Origin: Candidatus Woesebacteria bacterium
GTDB taxonomy: Bacteria > Patescibacteriota > Microgenomatia > UBA1406 > GWC2-37-13
Direction of reading: 5' to 3'
DNA: 53,207 bases
Assembly (NCBI GenBank): GCA_020429045.1
Contig: JAGQLS010000009.1
Coordinates: forward strand, 1-53,207
Made by a program: the position numbers and the translations under genes. The notes beneath the pieces are model-generated. The model ran no database searches. It had not been told where the DNA came from and saw only the letters and a list, made by a program, of their open reading frames with translations. How positions within the stretch are numbered: the stretch's first letter is position 1; every line of letters starts with the position of its first letter. This document shows, piece after piece, positions 44,102 to 52,369 of the stretch.

Positions 44102-45181
44102 CTAAGCTTCAAAAATCCTTTTTCCTACTATTGCTAGTTTTCTCATGTGATCTTTCAATAATGTAGGATCTCTAGATCTTCTACTCGCAATTCTCACGTG
44201 TACTGGGGAGGATGTAAACTTATACACTTCAGTTATTTCAAATTCATTTTGATAGCCCAAAGTTCTTACTAAACGTTTTGCATCGTCTATTGATATTTCT
44301 CGTGTATCAAGAAACGTCGAAAATCCATCTGGCTGTTCTGTTGACCGAGCTATTCTAAGCCGCCCTCCTGTATATCCGAAGATAGTTCGTGGCTCATCGG
44401 GTGAAATAACATCATGAATTTCTAATCTTGAACTAACCTCATCTTCAACGTCGACCTTCAGGGGATTATCGACATCTGTTTCCAAAGCTTTATCTGTAAG
44501 CACAGCCTTCTGATCTTTTAGTAAAAGTATTCTTTCAGCTATTCCTTTTTCAAGTTGTCCTGCAAAAATGTCTCTTTCTTCCGAATTTTGAAATGTTCTT
44601 TCCCATTTTGGATGTCTGCCTGCGCCAGTACTAACGCCTTTTGAAATAAAACCCTGCTCCTCAAGTAAGTGCTTCACTTTTCCTGTGCTATCTCCCTCTT
44701 CTGTTATAAGAATTTCTGCTCCCTCTGCTAACAATTCTCTACGAGCTATCATACCTAATATTGAGCCTAATTTATAACCTCTCACCGCTGGAGATATATG
44801 AAGCATAGTAATCTCACCATATTTCTTACCTTCTTTTTCAAATACCCCTCCGACAGCATATCCTACTCTTTGACCAGCAATAACCAACCCTATTCTTTTT
44901 GTTGACGTTCCATATTTAATATCATTAGTTACACCAAGTACTGGATAATCTCCATGAAAATCCCTGTCGTTTATAGAAGATACTTCATAAGCTGATAATG
45001 ACTCAAGCCTCATGCCAACATCATTCAGTTTGTCAGTTATTTCATAAGTATTTTGAGATATCAGAGTTGGTTTTTGCTCACGGGTTACAAAATTTGGCTT
45101 AATGGTATCAGTAAAACTATTCACATCAGGCTTTAAAGAATCTTCTGTTTCTGGATGTGGTATTTGAGGTTCGCTATCCAT
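44102..45181 (-). CDS. GNAT-fold acetyltransferase-like protein
   Basis: 359 residues. A central GNAT domain (about 85-200) has ITMLHISPAVRGYKLGSILGMIARRELL, with the acetyl-CoA loop RGYKLG matching R/Q-x-x-G-x-G/A. The N-terminal 80 residues are polar, and the C-terminal 150 residues (FGYTGGRLRIARS, ISIDDAKRLVRTLGYQ) have no recognised family. Substrate unknown. It is AT-rich like the rest of the accessory island. Acetyltransferase activity is inferred from the CoA motif only. Confidence 0.7.
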   Translation of the reverse strand: MDSEPQIPHPETEDSLKPDVNSFTDTIKPNFVTREQKPTLISQNTYEITDKLNDVGMRLESLSAYEVSSINDRDFHGDYPVLGVTNDIKYGTSTKRIGLVIAGQRVGYAVGGVFEKEGKKYGEITMLHISPAVRGYKLGSILGMIARRELLAEGAEILITEEGDSTGKVKHLLEEQGFISKGVSTGAGRHPKWERTFQNSEERDIFAGQLEKGIAERILLLKDQKAVLTDKALETDVDNPLKVDVEDEVSSRLEIHDVISPDEPRTIFGYTGGRLRIARSTEQPDGFSTFLDTREISIDDAKRLVRTLGYQNEFEITEVYKFTSSPVHVRIASRRSRDPTLLKDHMRKLAIVGKRIFEA

Positions 45182-45313
45182 AGCTTATTAATTTTGTAAA
45201 ATATATACAATCCTAGTTTACCACCTTCCTCATCCTATTGCCTTTTGGTTCAGAAAGTACCCCCATCTCTGAGTCAATGAAGATATCTAATTATCGCTTT
45301 ATTAAAGCCTAAG

Positions 45314-45397
45314 TCCAGGGGGAGAGATTCGAACTCCCGTAGGGATAAACCCGGCAGATTTACAGTCTGCTGCGATTGGCCGCTCCGCCACCCCTGG
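45314..45397 (-). tRNA. tRNA-Tyr (anticodon GTA)
   Basis: 84 nt, class II with a long variable arm. Anticodon stem GCAGA/TCTGC with loop CTGTAAA; D arm GCG/CGC; T loop GTTCGAATC; discriminator A. CCA is not encoded. The acceptor stem is CCAGGGG/CCCCTGG, so pair 1:72 is C:G, whereas bacterial tRNA-Tyr normally has G1:C72. Confidence 0.95.
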
Positions 45398-45458
45398 TTA
45401 GAATTATTATTATACCATCAAATCACTTTAAGAGAAATAATACGGTATACTATGCTCC

Positions 45459-46067
45459 ATGTTTCGCCACAAACCTTCCTGGCTCAATATTGTTTTATTT
45501 TTTATTGCGGGAATACTGCTTCTTAATATTGTTAGTCTGTCCCGCGCAGTTTCTTCATCACAAAGCAAAACAGCATCTTCGACCAGCGTCGAGCCGAAAA
45601 GCGTGGATGAACCAGCTGTTCCACTATTCATCATGATTCCCTCAATAAATCTTAAGGCAAAGATTGAACCGGTAGGACTCGTCCAGGATGCGAAAATGGC
45701 AAACCCGCTGAATAAACAAAATGCAGCATGGTTTAATCATGGCAGCAAACCAGGAGAAAAAGGAACTGCCGTAATTTCGGGACATTATGATACCACGACC
45801 GGTGCACCTTCGGTATTTTATCATCTTTCAGAACTTAATCCTGGTGATGAAATTGATCTTTTCGACAACGAAGGGCACAAGTATGCGTATCTTGTCGATC
45901 GGAAACAAGTGTACGCAAACGATGCATTCCCTATTGATGAAGTTTTTGGACAAACCGGTGATGATGATAAAGCTCGCCTTAATCTGATAACCTGTGAGGG
46001 GACGTATGACCGCGCAGCGCAAAACTACACCCACCGCACGGTGGTGTATGCCCGACTGATTGAATAA
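45459..46067 (+). CDS. Sortase (class E/F-like)
   Basis: 202 residues: a membrane anchor (about 10-28, IVLFFIAGILLLNIVSL), a Ser/Thr-rich spacer, then the sortase barrel (about 55-202). Catalytic residues are visible: His in VISGHYD, Cys in LITCEG and Arg in THRTVVYA. Sortases cleave a sorting signal of surface proteins and attach them to the wall or to each other. No LPxTG-type substrate is complete in the window; the protein at 1-2351 is a candidate. TATACT (45446-45451) ends 7 nt before the ATG. Confidence 0.9.
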   Translation: MFRHKPSWLNIVLFFIAGILLLNIVSLSRAVSSSQSKTASSTSVEPKSVDEPAVPLFIMIPSINLKAKIEPVGLVQDAKMANPLNKQNAAWFNHGSKPGEKGTAVISGHYDTTTGAPSVFYHLSELNPGDEIDLFDNEGHKYAYLVDRKQVYANDAFPIDEVFGQTGDDDKARLNLITCEGTYDRAAQNYTHRTVVYARLIE

Positions 46068-46113
46068 ATACCCATTGTCCCCAAAAAAAGAAAGTTTCGT
46101 GTAAACTAAAATC

Positions 46114-46637
46114 GTGAATTACTTTCAATTGATACACATTGGTCCCTTTACTCCCGAACTGCAGATTGCAATCGTCGTCGTACTTTTTATTGTAACGGTG
46201 ATCTTCCGCGTCAAAACATACCGTCGCCTCAAAGTTCCTCAGAGCGATGCGATAATTCATTATCAATATTTTTTCGCGCCTATATATATGAAGAGATTTT
46301 ATTTCGAGGACTGCTGCTTCCCGGTCTTTTGCATTATTACTCTCCTGTTGCTTCTGTAATCATTACTTCTTTTATTTTTGGCGTTTGGCGCTTAAAAAAC
46401 GTTATTCACTTGGATAATAAAAGAGTGCTTTATCAAGTTGCATACGCTGGAATGGTTGTCACTCCAGTGTTAGGACTCATCGCTCTTTACGCTCAAACAA
46501 TTTGGATAGGAGTAATACTGCACTACATAAACAATTTGTGGTCAATTGTTCAATGGTGGGTATATGATCGCGTGGGAGTATTGAGTAAAAAAAATTGGAT
46601 CAACTTTCTCCGTATAAACTACGCTGAAAATATATAG
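46114..46637 (+). pseudogene. CPBP (CAAX-like) intramembrane protease, frameshifted at a TA repeat
   Basis: The first frame starts with GTG at 46114 (TAAACT ends 6 nt upstream) and is read to FFAP near 46280. After TATATATAT (46281-46289) the family continues in another frame: IYEEILFRGLLLPGLLHYY (the EExxxR active site), then FGVW, and HYINN near the end, stopping at 46637. Removing one TA unit restores a single frame of about 173 codons. In motif 2 the expected His is Arg (FGVWRLKN), so activity may be altered even if the frame is restored. Confidence 0.82.
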
Positions 46638-46702
46638 ACATCCGCTTTTTAACTCTTCAATCGTTTCTGACATCGTCATGGCAAAACTCTCACTTGATTA
46701 TA

Positions 46703-46737
46703 CAAAAACCCCTCGCCTGTTATGAAGACGAGGGGTT
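46703..46737. terminator. Bidirectional terminator between the CPBP gene and groEL
   Basis: AACCCCTCG (46707-46715) and CGAGGGGTT (46729-46737) form a 9-bp stem. On the minus strand it is followed by a T-run (complement of AAAAA at 46704-46708), which ends the groEL transcript. On plus, a short spacer leads to TTTTTT at 46742. Confidence 0.88.
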
Positions 46738-46774
46738 ATACTTTTTTACGTTTTGCTGAAAGTTTCCAGATTTT

Positions 46775-48418
46775 TTACATCATGCCTGGCATGCCGCCAC
46801 CCATACCGCCAGCTGGTGCTTCATCCTTTTTCTCAGGAAGGTCGGTAATGAGCGCCTCGGTCGTGAGGATCGATGCTGCGACAGAACCCGCGTTTTGAAT
46901 CGCGCTGCGCACAACCTTTGCAGGATCAACAATACCGCGCTTGAACATCGAGCCAAATTCTCGAGATACCGCGTCGAATCCATAGTCTGGATCTTTCTTC
47001 ATTTCTATCTCGTGCATGACGCGTCCGGAATCCATGCCACTGTTTTGCGCAAGCATTTTGATAGGTTCTTCAAGAGCTTTATAGACAATTTCAACGCCTA
47101 CTTTCTCTTCGTCAAGCTCTACAGATTCGCGTAGTTTGTGCAACACTTCGCGCGCCTGCAAATAGGTGGTGCCGCCTCCTGCGACAATTCCCTCTTCAAG
47201 TGCTGCTTTTGTTGCAGCGACTGCATCGTTTACACGTTCTTTCTTTTCCTTGAGTTCGACTTCGGTTGCAGCGCCTACCTTTATAACAACAACGCCGCCA
47301 GAAAGTTTAGCAAGACGTTCTTGCAGTTTTTCGCGATCAAAATCAGAAGTGGTTTCGTCGATTTCACGACGGATTTGTGCCATACGAGCAGTAAGTGCTG
47401 CTTTATCGCCTTTACCGCCGATGATGCGGGTCTTTTCTTTGTTTGACCAAACCGAGTCTGCACGACCCAAGTCTTCAATGTCGACATTCTCAAGTTTCTT
47501 ACCAAGGTCTTCGGAAATAACCGTACCGCCGGTCAAAATTGCGATGTCTTCAAGCATTGCTTTTCTCCTGTCTCCAAATCCAGGAGCTTTGACAACAAGT
47601 GCATTGAATGTACCGCGTAGTTTGTTAACAACAAGTGTTGCAAGTGCTTCGCCGTCGACGTCGTCTGCGATGATGACAACATTCTTGGAAATCTTAACGA
47701 CTTTTTCCAGTAATGGCAACAGGTCAGAAATCGCGGAAATTTTCTTGTCAGTAATCAAGATGTATGGATCTTGGATTTCTGCTTCCATACGGTCGGGGTT
47801 GGTCACCAGATATGCAGAAGCATAGCCGCGGTCAAATTCCATACCCTCTTTGTGTTCGCTTTCCATTTGCAAACCCTTGCCTTCTTCGACGGTCACAACA
47901 CCATCTTTTCCTACAGTTTTGATGGCTTCGGCAATCATCTTGCCGATTTCCTCGTTTGCTGCGGAGATCGTGGCAACCTGAGAAATTTGTGCAATGTCGT
48001 CGGCTGGGATTTGTTTAGCCATTTTTTTTACCTCTTCTGAAACTGCGGTTATTGCCAAATCGAATCCTCTCTTGAGGATCATAGGATTTGAACCAGCAGT
48101 GATGTTGCGCAATCCGAGGTTGACCATCGCTCGCGTGAGAAGTGTAGAGGTTGTTGTACCATCTCCTGCGATGTCGTTTGTTTTTGATGCAGCTTCTTTG
48201 ACAAGTTGTGCGCCCATATTCTCAAACGGATCCTCAAGTTCTATTTCTTTTGCAACGGTTACGCCGTCGTGAATAACTTTTGGTGAACCCCATTTTTGAT
48301 CGATTGCTACGTTACGACCACGAGGTCCGAGTGTGGTGGTAACTGCCTCTGCAAGTGCGTTCACGCCTTTTGCAAGTTTTGTTCGTGCATCGTCGCTGAA
48401 AACCATTTGTTTTGCCAT
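46775..48418 (-). CDS. groEL: Chaperonin GroEL (Hsp60)
   Basis: 547 residues, full length. Signatures: [79 protein letters not shown] and the Gly/Met-rich tail [11 protein letters not shown]. It forms the double-ring folding chamber closed by GroES. It is downstream of groES with a 108-bp gap holding a 13-bp inverted repeat, and has its own possible promoter (TATATT at 48425-48430, 6 nt before the ATG). Confidence 0.98.
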   Translation of the reverse strand: MAKQMVFSDDARTKLAKGVNALAEAVTTTLGPRGRNVAIDQKWGSPKVIHDGVTVAKEIELEDPFENMGAQLVKEAASKTNDIAGDGTTTSTLLTRAMVNLGLRNITAGSNPMILKRGFDLAITAVSEEVKKMAKQIPADDIAQISQVATISAANEEIGKMIAEAIKTVGKDGVVTVEEGKGLQMESEHKEGMEFDRGYASAYLVTNPDRMEAEIQDPYILITDKKISAISDLLPLLEKVVKISKNVVIIADDVDGEALATLVVNKLRGTFNALVVKAPGFGDRRKAMLEDIAILTGGTVISEDLGKKLENVDIEDLGRADSVWSNKEKTRIIGGKGDKAALTARMAQIRREIDETTSDFDREKLQERLAKLSGGVVVIKVGAATEVELKEKKERVNDAVAATKAALEEGIVAGGGTTYLQAREVLHKLRESVELDEEKVGVEIVYKALEEPIKMLAQNSGMDSGRVMHEIEMKKDPDYGFDAVSREFGSMFKRGIVDPAKVVRSAIQNAGSVAASILTTEALITDLPEKKDEAPAGGMGGGMPGMM

Positions 48419-48445
48419 ATGTTAAATATAACTTTTAATATAAGT

Positions 48446-48480
48446 TGACAAAGAAATATGATAATGTTATTTCTTTGTCA
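48446..48480. promoter_or_regulatory. Perfect 13-bp inverted repeat between groES and groEL
   Basis: TGACAAAGAAATA (48446-48458), 9-bp spacer, TATTTCTTTGTCA (48468-48480). On the minus strand the promoter-proximal arm supplies TTGTCA, a possible -35 lying 15 bp from TATATT. It may be an operator, or an mRNA hairpin that sets groES/groEL ratios. Confidence 0.75.
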
Positions 48481-48526
48481 CCTCGAGCGAAGTCCACCGA
48501 ATTGGGGGACACAATCGAGGGGTATT

Positions 48527-48826
48527 TTATTTCACTACTGCCATAATATCTTTTTGTTCGATAAGTAGCCATTCTTCGTTGCCAACTTTGACTTCGTTAC
48601 CGCCCCATTTTTTATAGAGGACTTTTTGACCGACTTTGACGATCATGGGTATTGTTTTACCCTCGTCGTTTACGCCACCTGGTCCAACTGCCATTATTTC
48701 TCCCATTTGTGGTTTCTCTTTTGCAGAATCGGGGAGTACGATTCCGGAAGCAGTCTTTTGTTCTCGTTCGAGTGGTTTGACGAGAACGAATCCAAACAAT
48801 GGTTGGATTTTCTTTGGATCTATCAT
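48527..48826 (-). CDS. groES: Co-chaperonin GroES (Hsp10)
   Basis: 99 residues, normal length. PLFGFVLVKPLEREQKTASGIVLPDSAKEKPQMGEIMAVGPG contains the mobile loop, followed by VKVGQKVLYKKWGGNEVKV and the C-terminal EQKDIMAVV. It caps GroEL. A consensus promoter lies upstream with a leader of about 39 nt. Confidence 0.97.
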   Translation of the reverse strand: MIDPKKIQPLFGFVLVKPLEREQKTASGIVLPDSAKEKPQMGEIMAVGPGGVNDEGKTIPMIVKVGQKVLYKKWGGNEVKVGNEEWLLIEQKDIMAVVK

Positions 48827-48871
48827 AGATTTATGAAAAAATAACTTGTAAAATAATGTTACGACATGACT

Positions 48872-48900
48872 ATGATAATCAACATCAAAAATTTTGTCAA
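48872..48900 (-). promoter_or_regulatory. Consensus groES-groEL promoter
   Basis: Minus strand TTGACA (48895-48900), a 17-bp spacer and TATCAT (48872-48877). No full CIRCE is present, in contrast to hrcA. The divergent Lon-like gene starts only 25 bp beyond the -35. Confidence 0.75.
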
Positions 48901-48924
48901 GTGAAAAGTTAGTCTGCTAATTGT

Positions 48925-49968
48925 ATGGATGGTCAAAATAATTTATCACAGCTTATTAGGCTAAAACAAAAATTGCAGTCTGCACAACTTCCTGCTAATC
49001 TCGTGCAACGTGCGCAAGAACAAATCGATCGTGCCGAGCTTGCACTAAAATATGGCGGCAATCTTTCACATATGGACGTAGTAGAAAAATATATCGATTG
49101 GATTGTTTCGTTGCCCTGGTATGCAGAAACGAGTGACCAGCTCGATATGGTTCAAGCAAAAAAAATTCTTGATAAAAACCATTATGGGCTCGAAAAGGTG
49201 AAAACAAAACTGCTTGAATATTTGTCTGTGTACAAAATGCAAAAAGAAAAAAATCAAGATGCTAATTTGCGAATACGACCACTCTTTTTTGTCGGGCTTG
49301 CCGGAACGGGTAAAACAACCTTTGCCATATCTGTTGCCGAAGCTCTGGGAAGACGATTTGTACGTATACCATTTGGGGGGTTGTCCTCAGCTGGTAATTT
49401 ACGGGGTCATGCGAAAACAAACCCCGAGGCACAACCAGGAGTGATTATGAAAGCCCTCAAAGACGCACAGGTGCGTAATCCGGTGATTTTACTTGACGAA
49501 CTCGATCGTATTGTACCCGAGTCGCGCGCTGAGATCATGGGAGTACTTTTGGAACTACTTGATCCTGCACAAAATATTCAGTTTACTGATTATTTTATCG
49601 ATTTCCCTTTTGACCTTTCTCATGTGCTGTTTTTGGCAACAGCAAACAATACGCAAACCATCTCTCCACCGGTGCTTGACCGTATGGAGCTCATCCAGAT
49701 GCCTTCCTACAGCGATGAGGAAAAAATAGAAATTGGTAAACGATTCATTTTGCCAAAATATATGCAATACGCCGGTGTGGACCCAAAGCAGCTGACGGTC
49801 GATGATGCGTTATGGTCTGTGATGGTGCGCCCGCTCGGTTTTGAACCAGGCATACGGAGCTTGGAGCGACTTATCGAGACAATGGTCAGAAAGGTGGCCT
49901 ATAAACTGGTGACCGGCCAAGGCACGAGCTTCTTCATAAACGAAAGCAATTTGCGGGAGTTTAAATAA
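48925..49968 (+). CDS. Lon-type AAA+ ATPase without protease domain
   Basis: 347 residues. The Lon linker helix and ATPase module are clear: VVEKYIDWIVSLPWY, ILDKNHYGLEKVKTKLLEYL, Walker A GLAGTGKT (124-131), GNLRGHAKTNPEAQPG, Walker B VILLDELDR, TANNTQTISPPVLDRMELI (sensor 1 region) and PGIRSLERLIETMVRKVAYKL. The N-terminal LON substrate domain and the whole Ser-Lys protease domain are missing; the protein ends at the normal ATPase/protease border. It starts divergently from groESL, so an unfoldase or chaperone-like role is suggested. There is no sign of a frameshifted remainder downstream. Confidence 0.88.
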   Translation: MDGQNNLSQLIRLKQKLQSAQLPANLVQRAQEQIDRAELALKYGGNLSHMDVVEKYIDWIVSLPWYAETSDQLDMVQAKKILDKNHYGLEKVKTKLLEYLSVYKMQKEKNQDANLRIRPLFFVGLAGTGKTTFAISVAEALGRRFVRIPFGGLSSAGNLRGHAKTNPEAQPGVIMKALKDAQVRNPVILLDELDRIVPESRAEIMGVLLELLDPAQNIQFTDYFIDFPFDLSHVLFLATANNTQTISPPVLDRMELIQMPSYSDEEKIEIGKRFILPKYMQYAGVDPKQLTVDDALWSVMVRPLGFEPGIRSLERLIETMVRKVAYKLVTGQGTSFFINESNLREFK

Positions 49969-49975
49969 TCATATG

Positions 49976-50617
49976 TTACGAAGCAACGATCAAAGCGGTT
50001 ATGGAGGCAATTTGGGTGAATGTACATCGAGTAAATCCCGTTTGTTGCAGTAATGAGGTAAGCTCAGAAGGAGAGTAATGCATGACTCCAGGTTCGATGA
50101 TCGCTCGATTGATATATATAAGCGCACGAGAAACTATAGAAGTCTTTACCGCCTCAATCATAACCAGTTCTCCACCCTGTTTTAACACCTTTCTAAACCC
50201 TTTGAGTACTTTTTTCTGATTGGGATAATGATGAAACGACTGAAGGCAAATGACATAATCAAATATTTTTTTGTCAATGGGAAGATCTTCAGCGTCCGCC
50301 TCGATAAAAGTAATGTTTGGCGTGTCTGTACTTTTTTCTTTTGCTTTCTGCAACATCTTTGGAGAAATATCCACGCCAGTAATGCTGACACGAGGATATT
50401 TTTTTGCCAAGCTAATCTCTAATGTCCCGCTGCCGCAGCCTACGCTTAGGACTTTTTTACCATTCAGGTCACCTACATGTTCTGCAGCAATTTTATAATA
50501 TTTTCCAAAATAACGAGCGACCAGAAAAGAATCATACAATGTAGCCCAGCTGTTAAACTGTTTCAGTGAGCGTTGTTTTAGTTTTTTCATATATTTACTC
50601 CACTCGTCGGCGATCAA
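49976..50617 (-). CDS. Class I SAM-dependent methyltransferase
   Basis: 213 residues. Rossmann methyltransferase motifs: VLSVGCGSGTLEISLAKKYP (motif I), GVDISPKMLQKAKEK (motif II), IEADAEDLPI, ICLQSFHHY and LKQGGELVMIE. It is of the UbiE/Methyltransf_11 type; substrate unknown. The start overlaps the TPR gene stop (50614-50617), so it is translationally coupled to a membrane protein. Confidence 0.88.
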   Translation of the reverse strand: MIADEWSKYMKKLKQRSLKQFNSWATLYDSFLVARYFGKYYKIAAEHVGDLNGKKVLSVGCGSGTLEISLAKKYPRVSITGVDISPKMLQKAKEKSTDTPNITFIEADAEDLPIDKKIFDYVICLQSFHHYPNQKKVLKGFRKVLKQGGELVMIEAVKTSIVSRALIYINRAIIEPGVMHYSPSELTSLLQQTGFTRCTFTQIASITALIVAS

Positions 50618-51363
50618 TTTTTTCCTATTTTCCGATCATCCATAATGTCCTTCATAGTTTTTATCAGTTCGTTGTCAGGATCATATCTGAGGCCCTGTTC
50701 CAAATTTTGGTAAGCTTGGTCAAATTTGCCTTGGTAGTAGTGCGAAAAAAACAAACCAAGATTTGTTTGTGCACGCTGTTCATCAGTTAAATCCAGGGTC
50801 ATCATATAGGAAAAAATGCGTTCAGCATCAGGTGCATATTTTATATTGGAATTGACATATAAAGTGGCCAACCCGGAATTACTTTCATAGTGGGTGTTGT
50901 CAATCGCCAATGCTTGCTTGTAGTAATGTTCTGATTTCTGCCAACTATTTTGCAAATCAAGATTATGGCCAAAACGATATAATTCTCCCAAAAGGAATGT
51001 ATACTGCAATTGATTTGCGTTTGTCATATTATTCTTATTAGCGTTAAAATATTCTTCTGTTTGGCTTGCAAAAGAAGTGAACTCGGCTTTAAGAGCAGGC
51101 AAATCTTTTTCCTCAACTTGTGGAGGATAGCTATTCAGAAGGGGGCTCCACTTTGCAATTTTTGTTTCAAGCTGCAATAACTGCGCCGTTTGAGTATCAT
51201 TCTGCTGAGATTTATTGATGATCGGTTGAGTTAAGAATGCTTTTCTGAAAATTATTCCGGCAAACAACAAAATTACCAGTAAAGCCACAGTTAACAGAAA
51301 TCGTGTTGAAATGAGAAAGTCTTTTTTATTTTTCTTTGTAGATTTTGGCTTAGATTTTGTCAC
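50614..51363 (-). CDS. Membrane-anchored TPR protein
   Basis: 249 residues starting with GTG at 51363. Lysine-rich N-terminus, membrane helix (about 23-42), then a helical region with at least two TPR-like units near the C-terminus (SEHYYKQALAIDNTHYESNSGLATLY; GKFDQAYQNLEQGLRYDPDNELI). TATAAT (51370-51375) ends exactly 6 nt before the GTG, which supports this start and a leaderless mRNA. A scaffold role outside the membrane is likely; the partner is unknown. Confidence 0.82.
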   Translation of the reverse strand: MTKSKPKSTKKNKKDFLISTRFLLTVALLVILLFAGIIFRKAFLTQPIINKSQQNDTQTAQLLQLETKIAKWSPLLNSYPPQVEEKDLPALKAEFTSFASQTEEYFNANKNNMTNANQLQYTFLLGELYRFGHNLDLQNSWQKSEHYYKQALAIDNTHYESNSGLATLYVNSNIKYAPDAERIFSYMMTLDLTDEQRAQTNLGLFFSHYYQGKFDQAYQNLEQGLRYDPDNELIKTMKDIMDDRKIGKN

Positions 51364-51463
51364 GGATTAATTATATCAAAACTCGCACGCTCGATTATTA
51401 AGGTTTAAATGATGAAGTGTTGTATGTAAGTTTAGATTACGATGAAAGTCTAAATATTCTGTG

Positions 51464-51550
51464 CGGAAGGGGAGGGATTCGAACCCTCGATGACGTTGCC
51501 GCCATGCAGGTTTTCAAGACCTGTGCATTCGTCCACTCTGCCACCCTTCC
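51464..51550 (-). tRNA. tRNA-Ser (anticodon TGA)
   Basis: 87 nt, class II with a long variable arm. Acceptor GGAAGGG/CCCTTCC with discriminator G; anticodon stem CAGGT/ACCTG with loop CTTGAAA; T loop GTTCGAATC. CCA is not encoded. Confidence 0.95.
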
Positions 51551-51598
51551 TCAACTATTTATTTATCTTTATTGTTTTTCACTTTTGGCGTACCTTGA

Positions 51599-51670
51599 GG
51601 TCCGAGGGGGAATCGAACCCCCGTATAAGAGTTTTGCAGACTCTTGCCTTACCACTTGGCTACCGGACCT
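51599..51670 (-). tRNA. tRNA-Cys (anticodon GCA)
   Basis: 72 nt. Acceptor GGTCCGG pairs with TCGGACC (one G:U pair), discriminator T as expected for Cys; anticodon stem AGAGT/ACTCT with loop CTGCAAA; T loop GTTCGATTC. CCA is not encoded. Confidence 0.95.
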
Positions 51671-51838
51671 GTCTGCCCTATCTGCCGACAGTTAGACGAC
51701 AGGCAGGCTATTTTGCTAGATACTACTAGGGCACACTGTAGCGTTCCCACTTCGCCAATGTGCCAAAATATACTTCTCTATTGTACCATCAACCAAACCT
51801 TTTATCACTCCAGGAAAGAACATAGTATAATGGTGCCT

Positions 51839-52369
51839 ATGGATTCACCAATCACCAAAAACACTACCGACAACCAAGACGAATTGTTCGTAGTCGTCGA
51901 TGAGCAGAATAATATCGTAGGCTACAAAACGCGGAGCGAGTGCCACAATGATCCTTCGCTCCTTCATCGTTCGGTTCATGTTGCAGTTGTAAATAGTGAA
52001 GGGAAGATTCTCCTTCAAAAGCGCAGCATGACCAAAGATTTGAGTCCTGGGTGGTATTGCATCTCGGTTGGTGGACACGTTGAAAAAGGAGAAGACGATC
52101 TGACCACGGCCGTGCGGGAACTTGAGGAAGAATTGGGAATAAAAGATGTACAACCTAGATTCGTCACGTCGTTTCTCTCGTTTAACGAACCTGACTCGGA
52201 ACGCGTAGCACTTTTCACCGTAACCCACGATGGACCTTTTTATTGTAACAAGGAAGAAATCGAAGAGGTGCGACTTTTCGACAAACAGGAAATTGAAAAA
52301 GTGAAAGAAACAATAACTAAGAGGGCGCGCAGGTCACTCGTTATTCTCCATTTTCTAAAGTCCGCATGA
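51839..52369 (+). CDS. Nudix hydrolase, IPP-isomerase-like
   Basis: 176 residues from the ATG at 51839; longer frames run through tRNA-Cys and are rejected. The Nudix box is complete: GHVEKGEDDLTTAVRELEEELGI. The surrounding layout (LFVVVDEQNNIVGYKTRSECH, LLHRSVHVAVVNSEGKILLQKRS, SPGWYCISVGGHV) is that of type I isopentenyl-diphosphate isomerases and YfcD-like Nudix proteins. The active-site NTCCSHP of classical IDI is not present, but a Cys lies in WYCIS. The stop overlaps the mvaD start (ATGA), which favours isoprenoid metabolism. TATAAT (51826-51831) ends 7 nt upstream. Confidence 0.8.
   Translation: MDSPITKNTTDNQDELFVVVDEQNNIVGYKTRSECHNDPSLLHRSVHVAVVNSEGKILLQKRSMTKDLSPGWYCISVGGHVEKGEDDLTTAVRELEEELGIKDVQPRFVTSFLSFNEPDSERVALFTVTHDGPFYCNKEEIEEVRLFDKQEIEKVKETITKRARRSLVILHFLKSA

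Noticed and set aside
48909-48918. AATTAGCAGA near the lon/groES promoters, identical to part of the hrcA operator
   Set aside because: Only one CIRCE-like arm is present and no second half occurs at the right distance.
51417-51729. Plus-strand frames encoding GGIRTLDDVAAMQVF- and RGGIEPP-like peptides
   Set aside because: They read through tRNA-Ser and tRNA-Cys on the opposite strand; such peptides are a known annotation artefact.
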